From contig PBSR01000162.1 in assembly GCA_002726335.1 (NCBI GenBank), positions 1-13,690 on the forward strand: DNA of 13,690 nucleotides, in the 5' to 3' direction. The translations under genes were made by a program, and so were the position numbers. Shown here piece after piece: positions 1 to 6,474 of this stretch (the stretch's first letter is position 1; each line of letters begins with the position of its first letter). The notes under the pieces were generated by a model. It was not told the DNA's origin. It searched no databases and saw only the letters and a program-made list of their open reading frames with translations. The stretch is from Gemmatimonadaceae bacterium. Lineage in GTDB: Bacteria; Latescibacterota; UBA2968; UBA8231.

Positions 1-409
1 CCTTGTTGCGCCCATCGTACGATTCCACAAACTCGGTCACCTTCGGATCAAAGATGACCTCCCGGGCCATGGGGGTCAGCCGGCACTCGATATAGCGCGC
101 CGCCGACGCCATATCACCCGTATAGATGTTGCCGAAGTTCCCCTGCTTGTCGATGGCCACATCCTTGTTGGCCAGCACGATGAGGGCCGAGAAGATCGAC
201 GCATCTCCATGAGGGTGATACTTCATACACTGGCCGACGACATTGGCCACCTTGTGGAAGCGCTCGTCGTCCACCTCATGCAGCGTATGCAGGATCCGCC
301 GTTGCACCGGCTTCAACCCATCATCAAGATGCGGAATCGCCCGCTCCTTGATGGCATACGAGGAGTACTCGATGTAATTCTTGTCGTAGAGCTCTTTTAT
401 GTAGGCCAA
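1..409 (-). CDS. parC: Topoisomerase IV (gyrase-like) subunit A, N-terminal part, cut by window edge
   Basis: This is the first ~136 residues of a type IIA topoisomerase A subunit, the DNA-breaking and rejoining half of the A2B2 enzyme that decatenates or supercoils DNA. The family signature DGLKPVQRRIL is at residues 30-40, followed by KVANVVGQCMKYHPHGDAS (53-71) and, downstream, a DKQGNFGNI segment. The catalytic tyrosine lies beyond the left edge. The wording (DGLKPVQRR, HPHGDAS) resembles the Bacteroidetes-type ParC more than E. coli GyrA, but gyrase cannot be excluded from this fragment. The start is a TTG at 409 with AGGAG about 10 nt upstream; an in-frame stop lies further upstream and I see no ATG or GTG between them. 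It lies downstream of parE on the same strand, separated by 246 nt containing a large structured element. At the positions equivalent to E. coli GyrA Ser83 and Asp87 it has Ala70 and Ser74. Confidence 0.85.
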   Translation of the reverse strand, partial: MAYIKELYDKNYIEYSSYAIKERAIPHLDDGLKPVQRRILHTLHEVDDERFHKVANVVGQCMKYHPHGDASIFSALIVLANKDVAIDKQGNFGNIYTGDMASAARYIECRLTPMAREVIFDPKVTEFVESYDGRNK

Positions 410-503
410 GTCAGACTCACTCCTGTGGATCCAAGTCCACCGGCAAACAGCGGACAGTTCTTCTCAGCACAATGCGACGCGGTGTCGTGAGACAGAATTC
501 GAT

Positions 504-642
504 GGGTCCGTTCGCCGTGGACCCGTAGCGCTCTCAGTCGCCGATCAGACGCCACAGGGACGTGGCGTCAGGCGACTGTCGTCGGAGCAGCGCCGGGACG
601 GCGCCGCGAGAATGAAGCGGAGGGTCCACGGCGAACGGACCC
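504..642. repeat. Nested inverted-repeat element between parE and parC
   Basis: The 21-nt arms at 504-524 and 622-642 are exact reverse complements of each other. Each arm is also a hairpin in its own right (GGGTCC with GGACCC, 9-nt loop). Between them is a second, nested hairpin: CAGTCGCC (535-542) pairs with GGCGACTG (571-578) and encloses GACGCCAC (548-555) paired with GTGGCGTC (562-569) around a 6-nt loop. A third small hairpin, GCGCCG with CGGCGC, spans 590-604. All pairs are perfect within each stem. As RNA on the minus strand it would lie in the parE-parC intercistronic region. I see no target-site duplication, no ORF and no second copy in this window. It could be an mRNA-processing or attenuation structure, a small RNA, or a REP/MITE-like repeat; the sequence alone does not decide. 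Confidence 0.7.
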
Positions 643-655
643 TCCCACCTTGCCT

Positions 656-2557
656 CTAGACCATGTGCTCCATGATGTACTCGCGCCGTTCTGGCGTATT
701 CTTCCCCATATAGAAATTCAGCGTCTCGGGCACCTCCGACATCTTGTCGATGGCCACCTTCACCAGCTTGATATCCTCACCGATGAACTGACCGAACTCC
801 TTCGGTGAGATCTCACCCAGACCCTTGAAGCGCGTCACCTCTGCCCCCTTGACCTTCTTCTGCGCCGCCTCCCGCTGCTTATCGGAGTAGCAGTAGATGG
901 TGTCCTTCTTGTTGCGCACGCGGAACAGGGGCGTCTCGAGGATGAAGACGTGACCGGCCACCACGAGGTCCTCGAAGTATGTGAGGAAGAAGGTGAGCAG
1001 CAGATTACGAATATGGAAGCCGTCGACATCGGCATCGGTGGCCAGCACCACCTTGTTGTAGCGCAGCCCGTCGATGCCGTCCTCCACACCGAGGGCCATC
1101 ATCAGATTGTAGAGCAGTTCGTTCTTGTAGACCTCCGCCTTGCCACGACCGTAGGCGTTTTGCGGCTTCCCCGTCATCACGAAAATGGCCTGGGTATTCG
1201 GATCTCGGGAGGAAACGATCGAACCGGCCGCCGACTGACCCTCGGTAATGAAGATCGTCGACTCGTCGCCGCACTTGCGATCCCCCAGATGATACTTGCA
1301 GTCCCGCAGGTTCGGGATCTTCATCGAGATCTTCCGGGCGTTCTCTTTGGCTTCCTTCTTCACCGCGTTCAGGTCTTTGCGCAGCTTCTCGTTGTTGGCG
1401 ATTCGCTGCTCGAGACTCTCCGCGGCGGCGCGGTTCTTATGCAGAAAGTCGACCACCGCACCTTTCACATCGTTGACAATCCAGCCGCGCACGTCGGTGT
1501 TGCCCAGCTTGTTCTTCGTCTGCGACTCGAACACCGGCTCCTGCAGCTTCACGGCCACAGCGCCAGCGATACCATCGCGCACGTCGACGCCGCTGTAGTT
1601 CTTGCGGTAGAACTCGTTGACGCCCTTGAGCACACCTTCACGAAATGCCGACTGATGGGTGCCGCCGTCAGAAGTGTACTGACCGTTGACGAAGGACCAG
1701 TACGTCTCGCCGTAGCCTTCGATGTGGGTGAAGGCGAACTCGAGCCGCTCGCCCCGGAAGTGGGCCGGCTCATATGTCACCTTGGCGTCGTCGGTGCCGA
1801 CTTCGCGCTGCAGCAGGTCGAGAAGACCGCGCTTGGATTCATACTTCTGGCCGTTGAGCACCAGTGTCAGGCCACTGTTGAGGCAGGCGTAGTTCCACAG
1901 CCGGCGCTGAACGTATTCTACGTTGTACTCATACTCACCGAAGATCTCCTCATCCGGTACGAATTCCACCAGTGTGCCATCCGGCTCACGGGCAGCTTTG
2001 CCCTTCTTGGTCTCCTTCTTCAGGTCACCCCGTTCAAAGAGGGCTTCAGCATACTGGCCATTGCGATAGGAGACGACACGAAAGCTCTGTGACAGGGCGT
2101 TCACCGCCTTCGTCCCCACCCCGTTGAGCCCCACGGAGAACTGGTAGATCTCGTCGTTGTACTTGGCCCCCGTATTGATTACCGAAACACACTCCACCAG
2201 CTTGCCGAGAGGAATGCCGGAGCCAAAATCACGGACGCGCACGTGGTCACCCTCGATCTTGACCTCCACCTTGCGGCCGTTGCCGGTGATGAACTCATCG
2301 ATGGAGTTGTCGATGACCTCCTTCAGGAGTACGTAGATCCCGTCATCGGGATCGGAACCGTCACCCAGGCGACCGATGTACATGCCGGTGCGCAGGCGGA
2401 TGTGCTCCAGCGACGACAGTGTCCGGATCCGGCTTTCGTCGTAGGCGGCTTTGCCGTTGCCGTTGGTCCTGGCCTTACCTGCCCGCGACTTGCCGTTGCG
2501 GGCCTTGGTCCCCGTGGCCTTGGTGGAAGAACTGAACAGATCAGCAGTGGTCGTCAT
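656..2557 (-). CDS. parE: Topoisomerase IV (gyrase-like) subunit B, ATPase
   Basis: This is the 633-residue ATPase and TOPRIM subunit of a type IIA topoisomerase, a length typical of ParE rather than the longer GyrB. The GHKL ATPase carries EHIRLRTGMYIG (51-62), EVIDNSIDEF (80-89), DFGSGIP (110-116) and GLNGVGTKAVNALS (143-156). The transducer domain follows, then TOPRIM with EGQSAAG at 439-445 and the metal-binding DADVDG at 508-513. RFKGLGEISP lies near the C-terminus. The usual EGDSA motif reads EGQSA here (Gln441). The start at ATG 2557 gives a Lys/Gly/Ser-rich extension (about 9-37) before the conserved domain. The frame stays open to a GTG at 2692, but those 45 extra residues look unlike coding sequence. 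No strong Shine-Dalgarno precedes 2557. The partner parC follows on the same strand and the DEAD-box helicase precedes it, 249 nt away. ParE rather than GyrB is favoured by length and by similarity to Bacteroidetes ParE. Confidence 0.93.
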   Translation of the reverse strand: MTTTADLFSSSTKATGTKARNGKSRAGKARTNGNGKAAYDESRIRTLSSLEHIRLRTGMYIGRLGDGSDPDDGIYVLLKEVIDNSIDEFITGNGRKVEVKIEGDHVRVRDFGSGIPLGKLVECVSVINTGAKYNDEIYQFSVGLNGVGTKAVNALSQSFRVVSYRNGQYAEALFERGDLKKETKKGKAAREPDGTLVEFVPDEEIFGEYEYNVEYVQRRLWNYACLNSGLTLVLNGQKYESKRGLLDLLQREVGTDDAKVTYEPAHFRGERLEFAFTHIEGYGETYWSFVNGQYTSDGGTHQSAFREGVLKGVNEFYRKNYSGVDVRDGIAGAVAVKLQEPVFESQTKNKLGNTDVRGWIVNDVKGAVVDFLHKNRAAAESLEQRIANNEKLRKDLNAVKKEAKENARKISMKIPNLRDCKYHLGDRKCGDESTIFITEGQSAAGSIVSSRDPNTQAIFVMTGKPQNAYGRGKAEVYKNELLYNLMMALGVEDGIDGLRYNKVVLATDADVDGFHIRNLLLTFFLTYFEDLVVAGHVFILETPLFRVRNKKDTIYCYSDKQREAAQKKVKGAEVTRFKGLGEISPKEFGQFIGEDIKLVKVAIDKMSEVPETLNFYMGKNTPERREYIMEHMV

Positions 2558-2693
2558 GGTGTATGGTCGCGTCCGTCGAAGCGAGCCGGGCGGGACCCGT
2601 GGACTGGCCGCACGCCCGGCATGGGTTCGGAGTTGTTCTGTACGGATCAGCGGAGAGGTCCGCGAACAGCCGGGGAGAGAGTCGTGTACCACG

Positions 2694-2721
2694 AAGCCGC
2701 CGGGGGGAGATCAGGCGGCTT
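2694..2721 (-). promoter_or_regulatory. Hairpin in the parE upstream region
   Basis: AAGCCGCC (2694-2701) pairs perfectly with GGCGGCTT (2714-2721) around a 12-nt loop. On the minus strand it lies between the helicase stop and the parE start, so it would be in a parE leader if transcription begins upstream. No T-run follows, so it is not a classical intrinsic terminator. Its function is unknown. Confidence 0.4.
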
Positions 2722-2742
2722 CAGCCCAAGATATGGTGTACA

Positions 2743-2788
2743 TGCGACCGGCACCATGGTCGCATCTGCAACCGGCACCATGGTTGCT
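2743..2788. repeat. Two tandem 22-nt hairpin repeats with compensated stem changes
   Basis: Copy 1 (2743-2764) is stem TGCGACC, loop GGCACCAT, stem GGTCGCA. Copy 2 (2767-2788) is stem TGCAACC, the same 8-nt loop, stem GGTTGCT. They are 2 nt apart. The change from G to A in the left stem is matched by C to T in the right stem, so pairing is kept; only the outermost pair of copy 2 is lost. This pattern suggests the palindrome or hairpin, not just the sequence, is maintained. They could be tandem operator half-sites for a dimeric regulator or paired RNA hairpins in the parE leader. Confidence 0.6.
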
Positions 2789-2806
2789 GAGCAGCTAGCT
2801 GCTCAG
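2787..2806. repeat. 20-bp perfect palindrome abutting the helicase stop codon
   Basis: CTGAGCAGCTAGCTGCTCAG is its own reverse complement over all 20 bases. It begins directly after the helicase TGA (2807-2809) on the minus strand and overlaps hairpin copy 2 by two bases. It has no spacer loop and no following T-run. It may serve as a 3'-end or processing structure for the helicase message, or as a protein-binding site. Confidence 0.6.
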
Positions 2807-4063
2807 TCAGCGCGAGCGGGCTCGGGAGTGATGCTCGCGATGATGGGGCGGACCGTGGTGCTCCTGACGCCGACCGCCTGAGGCAGGCTTGCCCTTGCCC
2901 TGGGCACCGCCACGTCGACGACCGCCGCCGCTGCGGGCCTTCACGTTGGTCAGGTCCGGTTCGCGACCACGCCACTCAGGATTGATCTCCCGCACCTTCA
3001 ACAGACGCTTCAGATTCCCCAGATCACGGTCGGTGACCATGGTCAGAGCTGTACCGGTGCGTCCCATGCGCCCGGTGCGGCCGGTGCGGTGAGCGTAGAT
3101 CTCGGGGTTGAAGGGGAAATCGAAATTGATCACATGGGTCACGTGCGAGAAGTCGAGTCCCCGTCCCGCCACATCGGTGGCGATCATAAACTTGATCTTG
3201 CGCTCCTTGAAGCGGTCGAAGATCGACATGCGCCGGGGTTGATCGAGACCCCCGTGGATGTACTCAGTGTTGCGGAAAGTCCGGCGGAACGTGCGGTAGA
3301 GATCGCCGCCTTTGTCCCTCGAGTTGCAGAAGACGATGACCTGGTCGAGGTCCTCCTCTTCACTCAGCAGGTCGAGGAGGCGATCGATGCGATCCCCTTT
3401 CACGTGCAGGAAGTGGTGTTGCAGCGAACTGGGGGCCCCCTGGTCGCGGTTCAGTATCACCTTGACGGGATCGGTCAGATACTTCGAGGTGAGTTTCTCG
3501 ATCTCGGGAGGCATGGTGGCCGAAAACAGCAGTACCTGATGCTCCTGCATCATGCAATCGAGGATGAAGTCGACGTCCTCGATGAAACCCATGTCCAGCA
3601 TTTCGTCCGCTTCGTCGAGGACGACAGTGCGCACCTGCTGCAGGTCGAGACGGGTATTCCAGATCAGGTCGATCAAACGGCCGGGCGTGGCCACGAGGAT
3701 GTGCACGCCATGCTTGAGCTTGGCTTTCTGGATGTTGATGTCAAAGCCACCGAATACGGCAAAGGGGACGACATCTGAGTCCTTGGCGACATCGTCGATC
3801 TCCTGCACGTACTGCAGGGCCAGTTCGCGGGTAGGGACCAGGATCAGATGCTGAACGACACGATTGTCGGTGTCGGTCATGTTGACCATGGGGATGGCGC
3901 AGGCCGAGGTCTTTCCGGATCCGGTCTCGGCCAGACCCACCACGTCGCGTCCTGCCAGAACGTGGGGGATGGCCTGCTCCTGGATGGGCGTCATATCTTC
4001 GTAGCCCATCTCGGCGAGCCCGGACAGGATCTCGGGCTTCAGGTCGGTCTCTGTAAACTTCAA
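2807..4063 (-). CDS. DEAD-box ATP-dependent RNA helicase
   Basis: This 418-residue protein unwinds or remodels RNA duplexes using ATP, with likely roles in ribosome assembly, cold adaptation or mRNA decay. The full motif set is present: Q-motif region GYEDMTPIQEQAI (20-32), motif I AETGSGKT (45-52), Ia PTRELA (77-82), Ib TPGR (126-129), II DEAD (150-153), III SAT (181-183), IV VIVFCNS (242-248), V ATDVAGRGLD (295-304) and VI HRTGRTGR (325-332). The C-terminal tail (about 376-418) is short, basic and disordered, rich in Arg/Gly and then His. The start is TTG at 4063 with GGAGGA about 10 nt upstream; the frame aligns with the usual helicase N-terminus. The subgroup (CshA, DeaD or RhlE-like) cannot be fixed, so no symbol is given. 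The gene is divergent from gltX and upstream of parE on the same strand. Confidence 0.95.
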   Translation of the reverse strand: MKFTETDLKPEILSGLAEMGYEDMTPIQEQAIPHVLAGRDVVGLAETGSGKTSACAIPMVNMTDTDNRVVQHLILVPTRELALQYVQEIDDVAKDSDVVPFAVFGGFDINIQKAKLKHGVHILVATPGRLIDLIWNTRLDLQQVRTVVLDEADEMLDMGFIEDVDFILDCMMQEHQVLLFSATMPPEIEKLTSKYLTDPVKVILNRDQGAPSSLQHHFLHVKGDRIDRLLDLLSEEEDLDQVIVFCNSRDKGGDLYRTFRRTFRNTEYIHGGLDQPRRMSIFDRFKERKIKFMIATDVAGRGLDFSHVTHVINFDFPFNPEIYAHRTGRTGRMGRTGTALTMVTDRDLGNLKRLLKVREINPEWRGREPDLTNVKARSGGGRRRGGAQGKGKPASGGRRQEHHGPPHHREHHSRARSR

Positions 4064-4207
4064 GTTGCGGGATTCCTCCGTCAGAGGTTGATAGGAAAGG
4101 ACATCTCGCTCAAACGTCCCGCGGCGTCTGAGCGGGTACGGAGCGGGGGTGGATGCGCCGCACGGCGAATGTGGGGCCGCCCGGCGTTAACACCCCTAAA
4201 GCTATGA

Positions 4208-4220
4208 AATTTCTGAAATT
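4208..4220. promoter_or_regulatory. AT-rich inverted repeat in helicase/gltX divergent region
   Basis: AATTTC, a single T, then GAAATT form a perfect 6+1+6 inverted repeat in an AT-rich island (about 4196-4230) within otherwise GC-rich sequence. The rest of the 284-nt gap (4064-4347) holds no convincing gene. The site could be an operator for the divergent promoters, or the A/T bias may simply reflect promoter composition. Confidence 0.3.
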
Positions 4221-4267
4221 ACGCAATCTTGACACACAGCTCGGCCGATCTGGTCCAAGGTGATCCG

Positions 4268-4295
4268 TTGCCCCAGTCTCTGCCTGGCCTATCTT
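4268..4295 (+). promoter_or_regulatory. Candidate gltX promoter
   Basis: TTGCCC (4268-4273), a 16-nt spacer and TATCTT (4290-4295) resemble a sigma-70 type promoter, about 52 nt before the gltX ATG. A small inverted repeat, GCCTA with TAGGC, overlaps the -10 box (4287-4299). The call rests on consensus matching only. A TTGACA at 4229-4234 was also noted but lacks a -10 partner. Confidence 0.3.
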
Positions 4296-4347
4296 AGGCA
4301 TCTCCTTTCAGAATCATCACTTACGTCATCTACCAGGCCCTGGTCCC

Positions 4348-5841
4348 ATGTCCAACGTGCGCGTTCGTGTCGCTCCTTCTCCCACGGGGGCACCCCACGT
4401 CGGTACCGCTTACATCGCCCTGTTCAACCTGGCCTTCGCGCGCCGACATGGCGGCCGCCTCCTGCTCCGCACCGAGGACACCGATCAGGCACGTTCCCGG
4501 CCCGAACACGAAGAGCGGCTGATCTCGGCCCTGCGCTGGCTTGGCCTCGAGTGGGATGAGGGCCCGGATGTAGGTGGCGACGCCGGCCCCTATCGACAGA
4601 GCGAGCGTCTCGACCACTACCGGCCCCACGCAAAGCAGCTCGTCGAAGCCGGGCATGCCTACTATTCCTTCATCACGGCCGCCGAACTGGCTGCCTGGCG
4701 AGCCGAAGGCCAGGCAGCCGGCGAACCAGCGCCCTTCGATGTCGAACGGGAAGCTGATCAGGTCGCGGCATGTCAGCGAGCTGAGTCAGGCGAGGATCAC
4801 GTGATTCGCATGAAGATGCCCCGGGAGGGCACCTGCGTCATCGATGACCTGCTCCGTGACCCGATCTCGATCGACTATGGCGGACTCGACGACCAGGTGC
4901 TGCTCAAGTCGGACGGCTTCCCGACCTATCATCTGGCCGTGGTTGTCGATGACCACCTGATGGGTATCACCCACGTGATCCGCGGCGAGGAGTGGATCAA
5001 CTCCACGCCCAAGCATCTGTTGCTCTACGAATGGTTCGGCTGGGATGTGCCGCAGCATGCCCACTTGCCGCTGCTGCTGAACCCGGATCGCTCGAAGATG
5101 TCGAAGCGGCGCAACCCGACGTCGATCGATTACTACCGACGTGCCGGGTACCTGCCGGTGGCCCTGCTCAACTACCTGGCGCTGATGGCCTATCCGCCCG
5201 CCACCAGTGCAGATGGTGCCGACGAGGAGAAGGAGCCCCTCGCCGATCTCATCGGTCGGTTCGATCTGACTCGCGTGAACCTGGGCGGCTCGGTCTTCGA
5301 TCTGGAAAAGCTGAACTGGCTCAACGGACGGTACCTGCGCGAGGATCTGACGCCGGGCCAGTTGCTGGTGGCCCTGAGGGACTGGGCACTGAATGACGAC
5401 TTTCTGGCACAGGTGATCCCGCTGATGCAGCCCCGCATGGAAACCCTGGGTGACCTGATGCCGAAGTGCGCCTTCTTCTTCAGCCGGAAGGTGGCTCCCC
5501 AGGTCGAGGACCTGTTGCCGAAGGGCCGTGAAGCCGCCGACGTTGCCGCCATGCTGCAGACGACGGTCTGGTCTCTGGAGACGGTGGTACCGTGGCAACG
5601 CGACGCCATCGAGGCGGCGGTGAAGCGGGTGGGGCAATTCTGGGAGTGGGCGATTCGGGACGTGACTCGTCCGCTGTATACGGCGATCATGGGTCAGCCC
5701 GTGGGGCCTCCATTGTATGAGTCAATCGTCCTTCTCGACGTGGACCTGACACGGACGCGGTTGCTGGAGGCGATCGAGGCCTTGGGCGGTATCTCGAAGA
5801 AGAAAGCGAAGAAGCTGGAGAAGGACTGGAGTCGCCGCTGA
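4348..5841 (+). CDS. gltX: Glutamyl-tRNA synthetase
   Basis: This 497-residue class I aminoacyl-tRNA synthetase charges tRNA-Glu with glutamate in the cytoplasm. The N-terminus has RVRVAPSPTGAPHVGT with the HIGH-like motif HVGT at 17-20, LRTEDTDQAR, and the KMSKS-like motif KMSKR at 250-254. FPTYHLAVVVDDHLMGITHV and IRGEEWINSTPKH are the expected Rossmann-fold core, and the C-terminal half is the helical anticodon-binding domain ending in KKKAKKLEKDW. The zinc-site cysteines found in E. coli GltX are absent, as in many bacterial GluRS. The ATG at 4348 places the signature peptide at the usual distance; the Shine-Dalgarno is weak. The discriminating or non-discriminating state is not shown by the sequence, but the presence of glnS suggests it need not charge tRNA-Gln. 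It converges with the glnS-operon membrane gene, with only 10 nt between stop codons. Confidence 0.97.
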   Translation: MSNVRVRVAPSPTGAPHVGTAYIALFNLAFARRHGGRLLLRTEDTDQARSRPEHEERLISALRWLGLEWDEGPDVGGDAGPYRQSERLDHYRPHAKQLVEAGHAYYSFITAAELAAWRAEGQAAGEPAPFDVEREADQVAACQRAESGEDHVIRMKMPREGTCVIDDLLRDPISIDYGGLDDQVLLKSDGFPTYHLAVVVDDHLMGITHVIRGEEWINSTPKHLLLYEWFGWDVPQHAHLPLLLNPDRSKMSKRRNPTSIDYYRRAGYLPVALLNYLALMAYPPATSADGADEEKEPLADLIGRFDLTRVNLGGSVFDLEKLNWLNGRYLREDLTPGQLLVALRDWALNDDFLAQVIPLMQPRMETLGDLMPKCAFFFSRKVAPQVEDLLPKGREAADVAAMLQTTVWSLETVVPWQRDAIEAAVKRVGQFWEWAIRDVTRPLYTAIMGQPVGPPLYESIVLLDVDLTRTRLLEAIEALGGISKKKAKKLEKDWSRR

Positions 5842-5858
5842 GCGGAATCCGTCAGCGG
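5835..5858. terminator. Hairpin at the convergent gltX junction, possible bidirectional terminator
   Basis: CCGCTGA (5835-5841) pairs with TCAGCGG (5852-5858), and inside it CGG (5843-5845) pairs with CCG (5849-5851) around an AAT loop, with one bulged G. Both stop codons, TGA of gltX and TGA of the opposing gene, lie in the stem. No T-run follows on either strand, so intrinsic termination is doubtful. Confidence 0.35.
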
Positions 5859-6274
5859 ATGGCCATGACGCCTCCCTGCAATTGGAAGCGCGACGTCTTC
5901 ATCGGTGTTTTCACTTCCCGCTTGCTGTCACCGATGCGCACGACGACACCGGGAAACAAGGCTTTCTCCGCCTCGACAAAAGCCGTGCGCTGACCGCCGG
6001 AGGCGGCACCCGCCTCGATCTCCTGGCGCTCCCTCAACAGCCCCTGATGCAGTTGTACGATCTCGCCCAACTGCTTGGCCGCACGAGCCAGGACTTTCTT
6101 CTGCGGACCTGTCGAGGCGGCCAGACGCTGTTGGATTGCCTTCACATCCAGCTTCTTCAGATTGAAGCGGCTCAGGTGGCGGACAATGTGCTTGTTGCTT
6201 TCATCGAGCTTGCGATTCAGCAGATCGAGTTTCTTGGCCCCTTCCGGGTCGAGGCCCCAGATCACGCACGTCAT
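5852..6274 (-). CDS. Coiled-coil protein with FapA/DUF342-like C-terminus (3' half of a frameshifted gene)
   Basis: As read, this is a 140-residue ORF from ATG 6274. Its first six residues overlap the preceding ORF out of frame. From about residue 7 on (GLDPEGAKKLDLLNRKLDE) it continues the coiled coil of the ORF ending at 6201. Removing one base of the four-C run at 6255-6258 fuses the two into one 205-residue protein without a break. The rest is charged helix, then AEKALFPGVVVRIGD and KTSRFQLQGGVMAIR. That pattern (long coil, then a PGV-x-IGD strand pair) resembles the C-terminal part of FapA/DUF342 proteins, from memory and not by alignment. A GGGAG sits 7 nt before ATG 6274, so independent translation is possible. 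Expression would follow glnS in the operon. The function is unknown. Confidence 0.7.
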   Translation of the reverse strand: MTCVIWGLDPEGAKKLDLLNRKLDESNKHIVRHLSRFNLKKLDVKAIQQRLAASTGPQKKVLARAAKQLGEIVQLHQGLLRERQEIEAGAASGGQRTAFVEAEKALFPGVVVRIGDSKREVKTPMKTSRFQLQGGVMAIR

Positions 6275-6470
6275 TGGTCAACTCCCGTTCCAGGACTTCA
6301 GCCCTGTCGAGAACCATCTGTGACTGCGTCCGGGCGTCGTGCAGACGTTGACGTTCGGTGATGACCTCGGTGTGTTCTCTGGTGGCTCGGCGCAGGTCGA
6401 TAATCGTCTTGAATTTCAGTCCTACGGCGACGAGCAACAGGGCCAGACAGAGAATGAGAAGTCCGTCCAT
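6201..6470 (-). CDS. Membrane-anchored coiled-coil protein (5' half of a frameshifted gene)
   Basis: From ATG 6470 this reads 89 residues. Residues 4-19 form one hydrophobic segment (LLILCLALLLVAVGL), probably a signal anchor, followed by a charged heptad-like helix (about 25-71). After DLG at 70-72 the reading changes character to a Pro/Arg/Gly-rich tail ending at 6201, which looks out of frame. The natural continuation is the +1-shifted ORF at 5852-6274, and the joint product would be 205 residues: anchor, coiled coil, FapA-like C-terminal strands. The start lies 4 nt after the stop of the upstream gene (6475-6477), so the two are probably translated together. An ORF extension to 6536 overlaps that gene and is rejected. 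It may be a sequencing indel, a real pseudogene or programmed frameshifting. I recognise no characterised family for the N-terminal half. Confidence 0.7.
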   Translation of the reverse strand: MDGLLILCLALLLVAVGLKFKTIIDLRRATREHTEVITERQRLHDARTQSQMVLDRAEVLERELTNDVRDLGPRPGRGQETRSAESQAR

Positions 6471-6474
6471 CGCT

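Noticed and set aside
504..642. tRNA or insertion-sequence remnant in the parE-parC gap
   Set aside because: There is no T-loop or anticodon-arm signature, no transposase fragment and no target-site duplication, despite extensive pairing.
950..2092. Long plus-strand ORF (380 codons) opposite parE
   Set aside because: It is antisense to the clearly conserved parE coding sequence, and its composition reflects the GC-rich complementary strand.
2558..2692. N-terminal extension of parE to GTG 2692
   Set aside because: The extra 45 residues are Arg/Pro/Ser-rich, unlike family N-termini, and ATG 2557 gives the normal length.
4229..4234. TTGACA as a gltX -35 box
   Set aside because: No plausible -10 hexamer lies 16-18 nt downstream.
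4110..4301. 63-codon minus-strand ORF in the helicase-gltX gap
   Set aside because: It has no convincing start context or recognisable motif and covers the likely promoter region.
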